Source of the DNA: Siphonodentalium dalli | Taxonomy: Eukaryota > Mollusca > Scaphopoda > Gadilida > Siphonodentaliidae | Assembly: GCA_032622095.1 (NCBI GenBank) | Contig: CP136066.1 | Coordinates: 100,829,319 to 100,893,318, forward strand | Reading direction: 5' to 3' | Length of the DNA: 64,000 bases | In this document: positions 27,469 through 37,520 of the stretch, piece after piece | Position numbering within the stretch: the first letter of the stretch is position 1 | Layout of the letters: each line of letters opens with the position of its first letter | Made by a program: the position numbers and the translations under genes | The notes under the pieces: model-generated | Database searches by the model: none | Told to the model about the DNA's origin: nothing | What the model saw: only the letters and a program-made list of their open reading frames with translations

Positions 27469-27928
27469 ACTTCAATATATTCTGGACAATTCCTGGTTGT
27501 GTAAACTTAACACACATGTTTGTGCTAGAGATCTGTTACCAGAGAAGAAACCACAGCATATTCAAGCATATATTGTGAACACGCACTCATCGGATCAGCC
27601 AGGAGAACACTGGACATTGATGTTATTCAAGGGAAGATCAGCTGTATACTTCGACTCATTTGGACTACCACCACCGAGACGATATATGTTACCATTCATA
27701 AAAAGGAACTCATCAGCATGGACTATGAATACAACACGATATCAACATCGTGCGACAAATGTGTGTGGATTATATTGTATATTCGCACTCCACCACATGA
27801 TGAAAGGAAAGAGGATGAAAATATTATTCAATTCTCGGGATTTCTTCAAGAATGACAGAACAATAGTTCGATGGTTTGGAAAGCACTATGGTCGATTATA
27901 CAGAAAAGCAAATTTGCTGTTGAATTAA
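27455..27928 (+). CDS. PRO: adenain-like cysteine protease (maturation protease)
   Basis: 157 residues. Catalytic residues in family order: His52 (GEHW), Asp67 (YFDSFG), Gln97 (RYQ) and Cys104 (TNVCGLYC). This is the Ulp1/adenain fold used for capsid maturation. Length is close to short viral adenains. Probable substrates are the Gly-Gly proteins and core protein upstream; this is inferred. Last gene of the late block. Confidence 0.9.
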   Translation: MQTAELQYILDNSWLCKLNTHVCARDLLPEKKPQHIQAYIVNTHSSDQPGEHWTLMLFKGRSAVYFDSFGLPPPRRYMLPFIKRNSSAWTMNTTRYQHRATNVCGLYCIFALHHMMKGKRMKILFNSRDFFKNDRTIVRWFGKHYGRLYRKANLLLN

Positions 27929-28299
27929 ACTTCACCAGGACATCGACGGCTGATATACATACAACGCAAAGAAGACGACGACCAGATAACAACGAATGTG
28001 TCAACAACTCCACAAAATAGACTCTTTTGTTATTGATTCAGCGTAGGATGTTGTAGGATGTTGTAGGATGTTCAATTAAGTTTCTTCAAATCTGAGACCT
28101 TGTTTTGTACATAAATTATTGTTCTTTGTTAATATTATTGATGTATAATAATATATTATTGTTCATTGTTCTTGTTCTTGTTTTTGAAAAATAAATGATA
28201 AATTTCAACAAAATCGTTTTCACTGTAGGATCCCCACCAATTGATTCTGTTCGTGTCGATGTGTCATCTCTGGTCAGAATTATACAAACTTTAAAATTA
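27929..28299 (+). other. 3' untranslated and pre-TIR region
   Basis: No gene. It contains three short direct repeats of TAGGATGTTG (about 28,044-28,070) and AT-rich DNA. An AATAAA at 28190-28195 could polyadenylate the late transcripts. No histone-type stem-loop is seen here. Confidence 0.6.
28190..28195 (+). terminator. AATAAA poly(A) signal of the late block
   Basis: AATAAA about 260 nt past the protease stop, the last convincing signal before the right TIR. Confidence 0.45.
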
Positions 28300-28673
28300 G
28301 TAATGAAAAAATGTCTAAGTCCATTTTCATTTTTTCCGATCAGAAATATCACATCAATGACAGGAATATCTATCCTCAGGGGGGAACTATGGCCCAGTAC
28401 CCATCAGTGGGGGGCACTATGGCCCAGTACCCCCCAGTGGGGGGCACTATGGCCCAGTACCCCCCAGTGGGGGGCACTATGGCCCAGTACCCCCCAGTGG
28501 GGGGCACTATGGCCCAGTATCGAATACTGGACCATAGATCGTCCAGTATTCGATACTGGGCCATAGTGCCCCCCCCCAGTGGGGTACTGGGGGGTACTGG
28601 GCCATAGTGCCCCCCACTGGGGGGTACTGGGCCATAGTGCCCCCATTACTACTACCCAGAAGACTTGGTCTAG
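28300..28673. repeat. right terminal inverted repeat with rearranged outer array
   Basis: Reverse complement of the left TIR: the inner unique part (TCAGAAATATCACATCAATG), about five 30-bp units, a core around CCATAGATCG (28,531-28,540, the complement of the left core), then inverted units. The outer half is shorter, with an irregular CCCCCCCCCAGTGGGGTACT stretch near 28,570. It ends AGAAGACTTGGTCTAG. It lacks the 50-bp unique piece of the left end. Confidence 0.88.
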
Positions 28674-28679
28674 CGAACG
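28674..28679. other. candidate target-site duplication (right copy)
   Basis: CGAACG immediately after the element; the left counterpart is CGAACT at 11437-11442. Five of six bases match. Polinton integrases normally make 6-bp duplications. Confidence 0.5.
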
Positions 28680-28837
28680 CCCTGTGTGGTGGAGGGGGTC
28701 ATCGAAGTAAAATAATCCAACTCGACAATTTGCACACGTGTATATCACGGGTGTCGAAGTGGGCACTTAAAAGAACATCATGAAGCAGCATATATATGAT
28801 ACCCCCTCCCCCCACTGAGAGTAGTGGGGCATACAGC

Positions 28838-29430
28838 CAGGGTCCGCGCTGGACCGAAATTTACTTTTGCTAAATGAAAATATTGTTTGCCAAATTCTTC
28901 TAGAATTTGCCAAATGCTATATATCTATCCCTGATAGTACCATTTTCTGCAACATTAAGTCTCATGTTTTGACAGTCGCGGTTTGAACGACTGTTGATAT
29001 CGATAGGAAGCAGTTAGTTAATAATTATACTCGCATCTCTATTGTGGTTTATCATACAACAATAAAAAAATCACCGAACAATTAAATGATAGCAGAGTTG
29101 CTTCATCACAATGGCACACCACAAGCGGATTAGCTATGTAAACACCACCACACTAAATAGGCCTACGGGTAATCACTTCACCCATCGATGCTAATAGCTA
29201 TGAGATTAACTGCATCTTAATAGATGTGTTAACGTTTCCTAAACCATATAAAACACAAAAAACTAATATAATTATATTGTAAGAGTTTCCTGAAATGAAT
29301 GGTATTGATTGACCAATATTTGTCAACTGTCTTGAGGAATTAAAAAGTGACTTACCAAAACTTTTATTTTTTGCCAAATGTGAATTATTTTTGCCATTGG
29401 CAAATTTGGCAAGTGTCAGCGCGAACCCAG
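28838..29430. mobile_element. hAT-type MITE, copy 1, with perfect 8-bp duplication
   Basis: Begins CAGGGTCCGCGCTGG and ends CAGCGCGAACCCAG, short inverted termini with the CAGGG start typical of hAT elements. It is flanked by CATACAGC at 28830-28837 and again at 29431-29438. Internal TTTGCCAAAT repeats lie near both ends. No transposase. It lies 160 bp outside the Polinton. Confidence 0.85.
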
Positions 29431-29459
29431 CATACAGCCCTGTGGCAATATGGTCGGAA

Positions 29460-29600
29460 TGATCAATGTAGTCGATTACGATTACAATTACTTTTGATTT
29501 ACATGATTACGATTACTGATTACATTTGTTTTAAATGTAATCGATTACAATTACAATTACTTTAGTAAATGTAATCGATTACTTTTCGATTACACCCATT
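29460..29600 (+). repeat. GTAATCGATTAC-type simple repeat
   Basis: An irregular array of GATTAC/GTAATC units, including three full GTAATCGATTAC palindromes. Confidence 0.7.
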
Positions 29601-30325
29601 AGGAATAAATAATGAAATAAATCAAATTAAAATATAAAATTTGATTGAATAAAAACATATTATATATAATATGTAAACAAGGAACGACTGAAAATAGAAA
29701 CAAGCATTAAACACATGAGCTATTTACATTTACCAGTTTTGGTGAGGTTTCATCATGCAGTTGTGCACCAACATATTTGGAATATACCATGTTGTATGTG
29801 TATTTATTTCAGTAAATATATTTTTTATTTTCTTGCATGCCTTGCAACTAACGCATAATATTTAGGAAAATATCATTAGAAACAATGTTATTTGCATGTT
29901 CTGTTAGATTCAATACCCAACACAATGAAAATAACACTAAAGTTTATTTGATGGTCATCCATTCAATTCAATTTAATTTATTATTGTAAACTCATCGTCT
30001 AATTTGACATTTATGAGTACTATTGTCCTCATTTACCATTAAATAATGGTATAAATACATATCAAATATGGGGGATACACAGAAGAAAGTATTTTCAATA
30101 TAAATATGAATATCATCCAGGGGGTGTACCCGTACATGTGTATGTGGACTTTCATATAAATATGTGTGTGATAATGCTATCTTATAATTATTGGGGGTAT
30201 ATATGATGTATGCGGTACGATTCCCTGTACATTTTGTTGTATGAGGGTGTGCTTTTTTCATTGAGCCTCAGGAGTGGATCATTAGTGTTTGGGCCTCTTT
30301 TTTTTTAGATATATTGATAGATTTA
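29601..30325. other. gene-free host DNA
   Basis: AT-rich, no supported exon or repeat boundary. Confidence 0.5.
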
Positions 30326-30493
30326 CTATGATCTTTCTGTTATTTGTATCGAAGAGGTCATGCAATTTAATTGTGTTCGGTCGGTTGCGATAGTAGGCTT
30401 TAAATAGTTCGTTCTGAGGGCAGTTAACCGACGGCAGTTCATAACAAGGTGGTATTCATCGCCGAGTTCCTCCATACAGAGAGTGCATCTGCG
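30326..30493 (-). pseudogene. LINE reverse-transcriptase 3'-end fragment
   Basis: About 55 codons with RRCTLCMEELGDEYHLVMNC, the CxxC...H...C signature found after the reverse transcriptase of many animal non-LTR retrotransposons. The upstream part is replaced by a fragment of the TIR family seen at 1592-2806, so the copy is truncated. Confidence 0.5.
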
Positions 30494-30514
30494 TTCTGAG
30501 TATGGGGTTATTAC

Positions 30515-30575
30515 TACTTTGAACAAGATTATTTTCCATTTCTATTACCGGATCGTTTCATATCACTTTAATCGA
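30515..30575. repeat. solo terminus of the 1592-2806 TIR family
   Basis: TTTGAACAAGATTATTTTCCATTTCTAT ... ATCACTTTAAT parallels the right-end sequence of the element at 1592-2806, in the same order, with about 80 percent similarity. No matching second arm is found nearby. Confidence 0.45.
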
Positions 30576-30787
30576 TCATATCTGACAAATGAAGTGAAAA
30601 ATATTGTCGCAACCGCTGTCCTGGAACTCCCATCCCTTATCGTAGGATATCCCAAGGCAGTCCTGATCTCCTCCATCTGGGTCACGAGGAGCCCAGGGAG
30701 TAAACGACAAGGGCAATCCATTTTTATTGACGAAATCGTCTGGTCCGCCTCCGCCACTGTCAAATCCGTCAATCCACAAATCGACCA
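30576..30787 (-). CDS. C-type lectin-like domain, terminal exon (copy 1)
   Basis: About 69 codons after a good splice acceptor (TTACGTTTCAG, exon from 30787). Order of features: WIDG, NKNGLPLSFTPWAP, DPDGGDQDC, GWEFQDSGC and a final FHFICQI then stop. These match the second half of the C-type lectin fold (WIGL, W.P, EDC, C...FICE). The two Cys pairs needed for the long-loop disulphides are present. The canonical EPN/QPD Ca-binding motif is weak. The upstream half and signal peptide are not found nearby. Confidence 0.7.
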
Positions 30788-30995
30788 CTGAAACGTAAAT
30801 TTAAGACAGCAATGTTCAATTAGAATTTTCATCTATAGCGAAAGTAAATTTGCAGTTTCTGTCCACTCAATATGCCATGAACCTAACAACTGAGCCACCG
30901 GAAGTCCGAACGGCAATGACTGGGCACATTTCAATGTAGTGCGTTCCAAACGGACTGACACGTCAATATTATATTCATGAAATCAAATGTCTTAA

Positions 30996-31207
30996 TCATA
31001 TCTGACAAATGAAGTGGCGAGGCTTGTCACACAAGCCGTTCTGGAACTTCCATCCCTTATCGCTGGACAACATAAGGCAGTCCTCATCTCCCCCATCTTG
31101 GTCACGAAGCGCACAGGCAACATACGACAACGGCATTCCGTTTCTATTGACGTAATCGTTGGAACTGCCCCCTCCAGCGTCAAGTCCGTCAATCCACACT
31201 TCGACAA
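30996..31207 (-). CDS. C-type lectin-like domain, terminal exon (copy 2, diverged)
   Basis: Tandem copy 420 bp away, about 65 percent identical in protein, ending HFICQI then stop. The acceptor is TTTAAG before 31207, a weaker match. The conserved WAP of copy 1 is ACA here and DPD is DQD, so the carbohydrate/Ca site appears lost. It could be an alternative last exon, part of a second gene, or a decaying duplicate. Confidence 0.6.
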
Positions 31208-31918
31208 CTTAAACGTACTTTTTTCCCTGAAATTACTCATTCGAGAATTTGAATTACGATATAGGTCGTATCGATATATTCCGATGATCGGAACCATTTC
31301 CAACTCGAGTGGGGGGGGGGGGGCTAATGAAAGCCATGCAACAAACAACAGGGCACACACATAACTAACTTAGCAGGGAACAAAATTATCTTGAATAGTA
31401 AATAGTCCAAGTTTACAATCTGAGATTCGGCAAACCAGTTCAAAGTTCATGAACAAATGTACATTTGAGACAGAATATAACTGTATATATAAATACGTGT
31501 ATACATATACGCATATAATGTTATTAATATATCAACGTGTGTGCAAGGTGTGTGTGAGTTGTGTACGAATGTCGATTCCTCCATCATTCCAGTCTATATA
31601 TCTTTACAATCGTTGTTATCAGATATTGTTCTGTATATAAATGTGTAATACATACAACAAATTTTTTTTTTTTTTAAATTAAAAAAAAATAATTTAAGAC
31701 AGCAATGATAAATTAAAGTCAGTCTGAATGGTCCCATCATAGTTTATGATAATGACGGAAAACTGTACAATATTTCAGCAAATGGTCGACCGATGCCGCA
31801 GGAACTAATATAATGCATACAGTGTTAAGCCATTGTGCTTAAAACATGGCCTCGTCCAAATAGCTAGGTCAGCCGGGAGAGTGGTTTGGGGAGCATTATT
31901 TTCTTTAAGAGTTCATTT
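31208..31918. other. intronic or intergenic DNA
   Basis: No supported exon. It has a G run of 13 at about 31,311-31,323, a T run and an A run at 31,662-31,690. A short hydrophobic frame (MCALLFVAWLSLA) near 31,320-31,360 could mimic a signal peptide but is in the wrong phase for the lectin exon. Confidence 0.4.
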
Positions 31919-31948
31919 TCTCTTTTTTTTTCTTTTTTTTTGGATGTT

Positions 31949-32422
31949 TCAACGAGGATGGTGGTGGTGATGCTCAAGGTCTTGTTTTTTGCTCACTTGA
32001 GCCAATTTGTTGACCTCATTTGTAGCCCTATCCAGTTGTGCTCGGAGTTCCATTAAGGATTTCTGTGCTTCTTCATCCTCAAAGTTGTTGTTGGTGTTGG
32101 TGGAGCCGGGGGACACCGGGATAAGATGGAACTCCGGTGTCCGAGGTGGAAGACAGTCCAACTCCACGTCGAAGCTGGCGGCAGGAACATCTGGGGTGGT
32201 GTCCACGTCCCTGTCTCCGCTCGCCTCGACGACGACAGCAGGGACCTCCGGCAGATCCACGGAGTCCCTGCTAGCAGGTGCAATGTCGCCTGTCTCCATG
32301 CATGTCGGGTCGTCTGGGTGTCTCTCAGACAACTCCGACCTGCCGACTGCGACACTGGACGGCTGGACCACACGGGGAGGGGTGACCGGCAGATCAACGG
32401 TCACCCCATCCTCTTCTTCCAC
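31949..32422 (-). CDS. acidic/Pro-rich ORF with coiled-coil end, retroelement-like
   Basis: About 158 codons, GC-rich compared with flanks. Residues 1-110 are Pro/Asp/Val-rich and probably disordered. Residues 115-148 (DEEAQKSLMELRAQLDRATN and onward) have a heptad pattern. The end is His-rich. An A-rich tract (minus strand, 31,919-31,942) follows the stop, as in retroposed sequences. The start is not fixed: the frame continues upstream of the GTG at 32422. No family recognised. Confidence 0.3.
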   Translation of the reverse strand: MEEEDGVTVDLPVTPPRVVQPSSVAVGRSELSERHPDDPTCMETGDIAPASRDSVDLPEVPAVVVEASGDRDVDTTPDVPAASFDVELDCLPPRTPEFHLIPVSPGSTNTNNNFEDEEAQKSLMELRAQLDRATNEVNKLAQVSKKQDLEHHHHHPR

Positions 32423-32748
32423 TTCGCCCGTCTGGTGGCGTCCCTTCTCCGTCTGGATGGTGTCTTTTTCCTCGGAGGCTCTTTCTTTGTCTTCATACGA
32501 CGGTGGGTGGCTTTGGCGTGGACGTCCCGGTCATCAGATCTCTGGTTACCAGCATCTTCAGTTCGGAATTCCAGGCAAAGGGTCAGGTAGCCCCTGCTAG
32601 ACTGGAGTGGCCAGTTAGCAATGTCCACTACCCGACTCGTTTGCACTGCGGCCAACACGGCTTCAGGGATTAAATCCATAAGCCTAATCCAAAACCGTCT
32701 CACTGGCGTTAAGCACGAGGGCAGCTGCACCCGAGGGCGCGGCCACAC
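32401..32748 (-). CDS. basic-tail ORF upstream of the acidic ORF
   Basis: 115 codons in another frame, overlapping the acidic ORF by 22 bp. Residues 20-60 (from FWIRLMDLIPEAVLAAVQTS) look folded. Residues 75-115 are very Lys/Arg-rich, like a nucleic-acid-binding tail. The pair could be one frameshifted gene or two parts of a retroelement ORF1. Low certainty. Confidence 0.25.
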   Translation of the reverse strand: MWPRPRVQLPSCLTPVRRFWIRLMDLIPEAVLAAVQTSRVVDIANWPLQSSRGYLTLCLEFRTEDAGNQRSDDRDVHAKATHRRMKTKKEPPRKKTPSRRRRDATRRAKWKKRMG

Positions 32749-32750
32749 AA

Positions 32751-34032
32751 CTCACCCGTGCTCAACGCCTGACCGAGAGGAACTAATACGGACAAAGCAA
32801 GTGTGTCCGCCTCGCTCCACTCCCGAGCCAGAAATAGCTAGGTCACCTAAGGAACAAAAGAGTTTAGCCAAACATGTCAATGCAGCGGCAAAATACCACA
32901 TATTCTGCCATACCCACCAGCTGTTCATTGGCTGCGCGGATAACGTGACACCTTATCCCATTGATATTTTACTTAATGAAAGAAGGACACACCGACTGCG
33001 AGCTCCTTTGGGGATAACAAGTTACCATATACTATCTGAACTTTTCATTTTATTTCGGCAATTGTATTAATTTATTTATCTCGTCGTATTTCGGATTTGG
33101 CTGAAATTTATAAACTTGTGGTATGTATACTCGGAGATTTGGCGCTTTTGTTGAATGATATACATGCAGTTGCCCAAGAAGAACTACAAAATACAATCGA
33201 CTCTATACCTGCTTAGATGCTTCCCTTAGACAAAATCAAATTTATATGAAGTTCTCATTTCTATATTTTGTTGTTGAAATGTTTAGAAAGAAACTGCTTG
33301 CATTTGTAACAAAACATGGCCAGGACTGATTCTTGTCCCCACTGAAGAAAAGGTACTTAGTTGTCTACGCTCATAAACTAAATAAATAAAGCCCAAAAAA
33401 ACGAGTAATTGAAACTGACGATTTAATTGTAAATCTCTTCAATTTCTGTAACTTTCGCAAAATATCTATAATTTTGTAAGACAAGTCTGAATGAGATGGT
33501 ATTTTTTTATCTCAATAAAAAATTATTTTAAAAAAAAAACTACAAAACTAAACTGTAACATAAACCCTGCCTCGAGTAAGTTGGGTAACTGAGTCTAAAC
33601 CTGTTACAATGAGTCGCAGTCATGAGATCATCGGATAACTTCGATCATTGTTCGTAATATACATGTATATGATATACTGTGTCTAATTACTGCAACTCAA
33701 ACACTGTATATATGCCCGCGACACATGCATTTCTCTATAAAGTACGAGCACACAGGGTACATGCATGATTCCCTTTCTATGATTGAAAGAAAGGCTGCAT
33801 GAATTACTCTGCATTAATTACTCTGGTGCGTTTATCTTTAGTGTAAATGTATCAGTGTATATGCTTTGAAACAATCAGAATAATGTCAACTGAATTGAAC
33901 AGGTCAAGTTCAAAAACTGACAACACTGTCAGCAGTCAACATTCTAATGTCCACATTGCTGTTGTTGACATAGATCAATCATCAGTGATTGATCTCAAAT
34001 TATTGTGAAATACTCTCGTGCGTGTTTTCTGT
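32751..34032. other. gene-free host DNA
   Basis: The first 130 bp keep the high GC of the preceding ORFs; the rest is AT-rich. An A run lies at about 33,531-33,539. No exon or RNA gene supported. Confidence 0.45.
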
Positions 34033-34040
34033 TTTGTAAG

Positions 34041-34549
34041 CAGGGTACGCGCTGGAACAAACTTGACTTTTGCCAAATAATTTGCCAAATGAAAATATTT
34101 TTTGCCAAATTATTTTAGCATTTGCCAAATGCTATCCTGATATCATTTTCAGCAACCTGCAACTTTAAGTCTTTTGTTTCAAAACGCGCGGTTTGTTCAA
34201 AAGACTGTTGGGGGCTTTCTTCATCAGAAGGGCACATCACAGGAGGATTAGCTATGTAAACACAACCACCACACTAAATACTAGTAATCCTTCCAACCGT
34301 CGATACTAATCCTATGAGATTAACTGCATCTTATTAGGTGTTAACTTTTCCTAAACCTTATAAAACACCACTAATATAATGATGTTGTAAGAGTTTCCTG
34401 AAATGAATGGTATTGATTGACCAATATTGTTCAACTCTTGAGGGATTAAACAGTGACTTGCCAAAACTTTTGCCAATTGAAATATTTTTTTGCCAAATGT
34501 GAATTAATTTTGCCATTGGCAAATTTGGCAAGTGGCAGCGTAAACCCTG
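34041..34549. mobile_element. hAT-type MITE, copy 2, with perfect 8-bp duplication
   Basis: Begins CAGGGTACGCGCTGG and ends CAGCGTAAACCCTG. It is flanked by TTTGTAAG at 34033-34040 and 34550-34557. Colinear with 28838-29430 (shared GCGGTTTG, GATTAGCTATGTAAACAC, GAGATTAACTGCATCTTA and TTGGCAAATTTGGCAAG), with an internal deletion of about 85 bp. Confidence 0.85.
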
Positions 34550-34557
34550 TTTGTAAG

Positions 34558-34960
34558 TACATGTATCTGTATTGTGATACACTGTTAATGTATACATCAA
34601 CAAACGAGTCGAATCAGTCAAGTCGTAGCCGAGTACTCGAATATGTCGCATAGAATACAACCCAGCTGCCACAATTTAGTCGAAAAATATCACACACCAG
34701 CTGGTTTTCGCAGATTTAGAACTCGTCCGATTCACATGGAAACTGAAGTCAGGCAGTCTCAACATTATTCCACCACTGTAGAAGTCAGGCCCCCCCCCCC
34801 CCCCCCCCCGCAAAAACAATAGTTTAAAGCAATCATTTTTCACACAATTCAAGATGCAAGCGACAATTCGCTAGTGATAAATATGACTGGGTTTATGAAC
34901 GTAATTTATTACTGGACGCAAACCGCCGGAAGGCATTGCACTGATAAACTGGGGACTCGT
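34558..34960. other. gene-free, with long C run
   Basis: A homopolymer of about 18 C at 34,792-34,809; otherwise no feature. Confidence 0.5.
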
Positions 34961-35150
34961 TGTAGATCCTCTATATAGTATATTAGGTGAGCGGCAGAGA
35001 CCCCAAAAAAATCGATTTAATATACCCACCGTACTTAAGGACACATTTGGTATATTTGGAAAGGTGATGTTGTAGGCTAATTGATATGACCTACTATCGG
35101 ATCTGAAAGTGGTGCGGTTGTCATGGAAACGGGCCCCCAAAAGTATTGTC
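34961..35150 (-). repeat. dispersed repeat containing GGTTGTCATGGAAACG (inverted partner at 40550-40735)
   Basis: Shares, in inverted order with 40,550-40,735, GGTGAGCGGC, TTAATATACC, TTAAGGA, AAAGTGGTGCGGT and TCATGGAAACGG. A third partial copy with GGTTGTCATGGAAACGGC lies at about 35,485. No coding capacity. Confidence 0.55.
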
Positions 35151-37100
35151 ACATATCGACGGTATTGTCAATAAATGACATCGATCGAATAATGGAAGGC
35201 TGCATTTTTCAACATTCATTTTCATTTTAAGTCAATTCTGGTTGAATGGTATAAGGACGATATGTGAACTCAGCTGAACGTTCCTATTGGAGATATGAGT
35301 CCGTATGGTGGTTGGAACGCCGTTTTGGGGTAATTTTAGGGTTTTTTAGTGAGAAAATTGTGATTTTTGGAATCGCAGTGCTGGTTGAGAACAACACACT
35401 ATCAAATGGACTGTGATATGTCATTTTGAATATCTTGATGTGACCTACCCGATTGGATGGCTTATATGGTTGGGCGTTGATTTGGTTGTCATGGAAACGG
35501 CTCTAATATTTCAGAATAAATGTGTGTATATTCCTTGAAATTTCATGAAAAGTTTATCGATACAAACCGACAATCTACTACAACAATAGTATTGAACTTT
35601 ATACCATGCCCTAAAATGTTCTAGACTACATCTACTTTCGGAATAAAGGATCATTCTGATTTTAAAGACCAATGTTGGTATTTGTTTTATGTTATTTTGA
35701 ATAAAAGTTCCATTTTCTGTATAAAATTAGTGAAAGTTTGTGAAATTTTAATTCTTCAGCAAAATTGAACGAGGTGATCAAAATATGTTAATATTCTGTT
35801 ATTTTCAATTTAGTGATGCTAATTGGATTAGAACATTGGTGTTTATAATTGAAATGCCAATGGCGATATCAGAATTATGTACCATAAGTTGATGACAATG
35901 ATGGACTACCAATGTGTTCATGTACAACACATACGCGGCGGATTAAATGTGGTCATGGGATTTTGACTGCGAGAAACATTCAACAAATTGCAAGAACCCT
36001 GAATGAGTTTGCTTGATTTTTATCGCGGTTAAAATCCCATGACCACGTTGAATCAAGCATTTATTATTTATATTTATATACTTAAATTCATTATGAACTA
36101 GGATTGTTTGGCTACCCCCCTATATTTTAAACTTCAAATTATAGATGATATTAAGCTATGACATGTTGCCATATGGGACGATGGGGTGATAAATTTCCTT
36201 CCCGACACCCTTCGGAAAGAAGCTTCGAAAAATGTAAAACTTGAATAAATAAACTTGTCCTGATCTAACTAAAGCCTGGATCATCGTGTGTATGAAAAAA
36301 GAGCGAGCAACTGTCTCAAACATTAATGTGACTATCAATGCCTCAGTGCATCAAGCCAATCAGTGAATTATTTGCATGTATATCAACTCAGACGATCTCC
36401 CACAAGAACTAAAGTGCTGCGACTGCTCAGGCGCACAAACTGCTTGACAAATTGATGGGTATATTGCAGATGTGAATTCATATAGTACCCGTCTATCAGA
36501 ATCGATGCGACTAATTTTTATATTTTAGTCATTTAAGGTCGTATTGACCCTTCTCGCCGGACCCATATACTCCAATGTTAGCGATGTTTTGGGTACGTTC
36601 TGTCAGCTTAGGCGCACAAACTACTTGATAAATTGAAGGGAATATTAGATACTTGAATTCATATACTTGTTTGCAATGATTTGTGACACAATATTGAACG
36701 TTCAAATGGCAAAATCCTGAACACAAATGCTTGTAGCAATTTCCATCACCGGTCATCAACACTGTGCATCAACGTCTGCACATCATAAAATATCTGGAAC
36801 ACATCTAGACATTCCTATGAATTGTTGATGCTTGATTGTATAGCGTTTCACTTTTAGTGCATATTAATGGATTTCGGACAATGGCGTCATGACAACAATC
36901 GAAACATATAGTTGTCAGTTGATTAACTAACATGCACAATAACCAAGTGAGTCATTATTTGCTACTTTTTCGAAAAACGTAGAGAATTATGTTCGCGATA
37001 TACGTAAAGAATCAACTTTTACTAAATTTGGTTGCCAATGTGGAAGCAATCTTGAGTAATTTGTTCCATAACTACCGTAGTGTAACACATTTAAGATAGT
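35151..37100. other. gene-free host DNA with one 32-bp inverted repeat
   Basis: Inverted repeat at 35,941-35,972 / 36,022-36,054 (GATTAAATGTGGTCATGGGA and its complement). A repeated phrase TCAGCTTAGGCGCACAAACT / CTCAGGCGCACAAACTGCTT (36,427 and 36,603) marks a pair of related units 175 bp apart. No genes. Confidence 0.5.
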
Positions 37101-37520
37101 CCAAACAATAAACACCTTATGTCAAGTTTGTGAGAGATAAGATAAATCCAACGTTTCTTGTAATGTCAGTGGTGACAATAGTAACAATTAACCATGGTGC
37201 ATCAATCATGTTAGTGTTCAACGAATAGAAGGCACAATAGCCAATTTTATACACCAACCACAAGTTGTAAGCGAAGGCAGGACACGCTGGGGCAATATCT
37301 ACCATTTTCCATATTTTGGCAAACATTTTGAGTCAAAGTAACAATTTTGGTTCCAATGAGTTGGAATATTCACAGGTAATGATATGCTTCACTTGCATTG
37401 CACAGATCTGCTCATTTCTCGTTTAAAATATTACTAGAATCACAATTTTTGGTGAAATTTCTTATACCGTGTTGTGTAAACTCCAATGTTTGAGGTACCG
37501 GAAGGGACTAGAACCCAAAT
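37101..37520 (+). repeat. dispersed repeat related to 49985-50260
   Basis: Shares in the same order CAAGTTGTAAGCGA, AACAATTTTGGTTCCA, GAGTTGGAATATTCA, GTAATGATATGC and a GGAAGGG end with 49,985-50,245, at about 70 percent similarity. Function unknown; likely an old transposon. Confidence 0.5.

Larger units (their letters stand above)
11443..28673 (+). mobile_element. Polinton/Maverick (adintovirus-type endogenous virus), about 17.2 kb, nearly intact
   Basis: One element carries a family B DNA polymerase, an FtsK/HerA ATPase, an rve integrase with chromodomain, double-jelly-roll major and penton-like minor capsid proteins and an adenain-like protease. That set defines Polintons/adintoviruses. 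The ends carry CTAGACCAAGTCTTCT in inverted orientation, then palindromic 30-bp tandem arrays. Flanks CGAACT (11437-11442) and CGAACG (28674-28679) are a candidate 6-bp target duplication with one mismatch. All hallmark frames are open. Size and gene order fit the family. The exact outer ends are inferred from the inverted match; the right end lacks about 50 bp present at the left. Confidence 0.93.

Noticed and set aside
30992-31360. Signal-peptide-like start MCALLFVAWLSLA joined to the lectin copy 2
   Set aside because: It is in a different phase from the lectin frame and crosses a 13-G homopolymer; no splice path is evident.
31855-31895. tRNA-like A-box (TAGCTAGGTCAGCCGGGAGAG)
   Set aside because: No matching B-box or acceptor stem was found; a SINE head cannot be excluded but is not supported.
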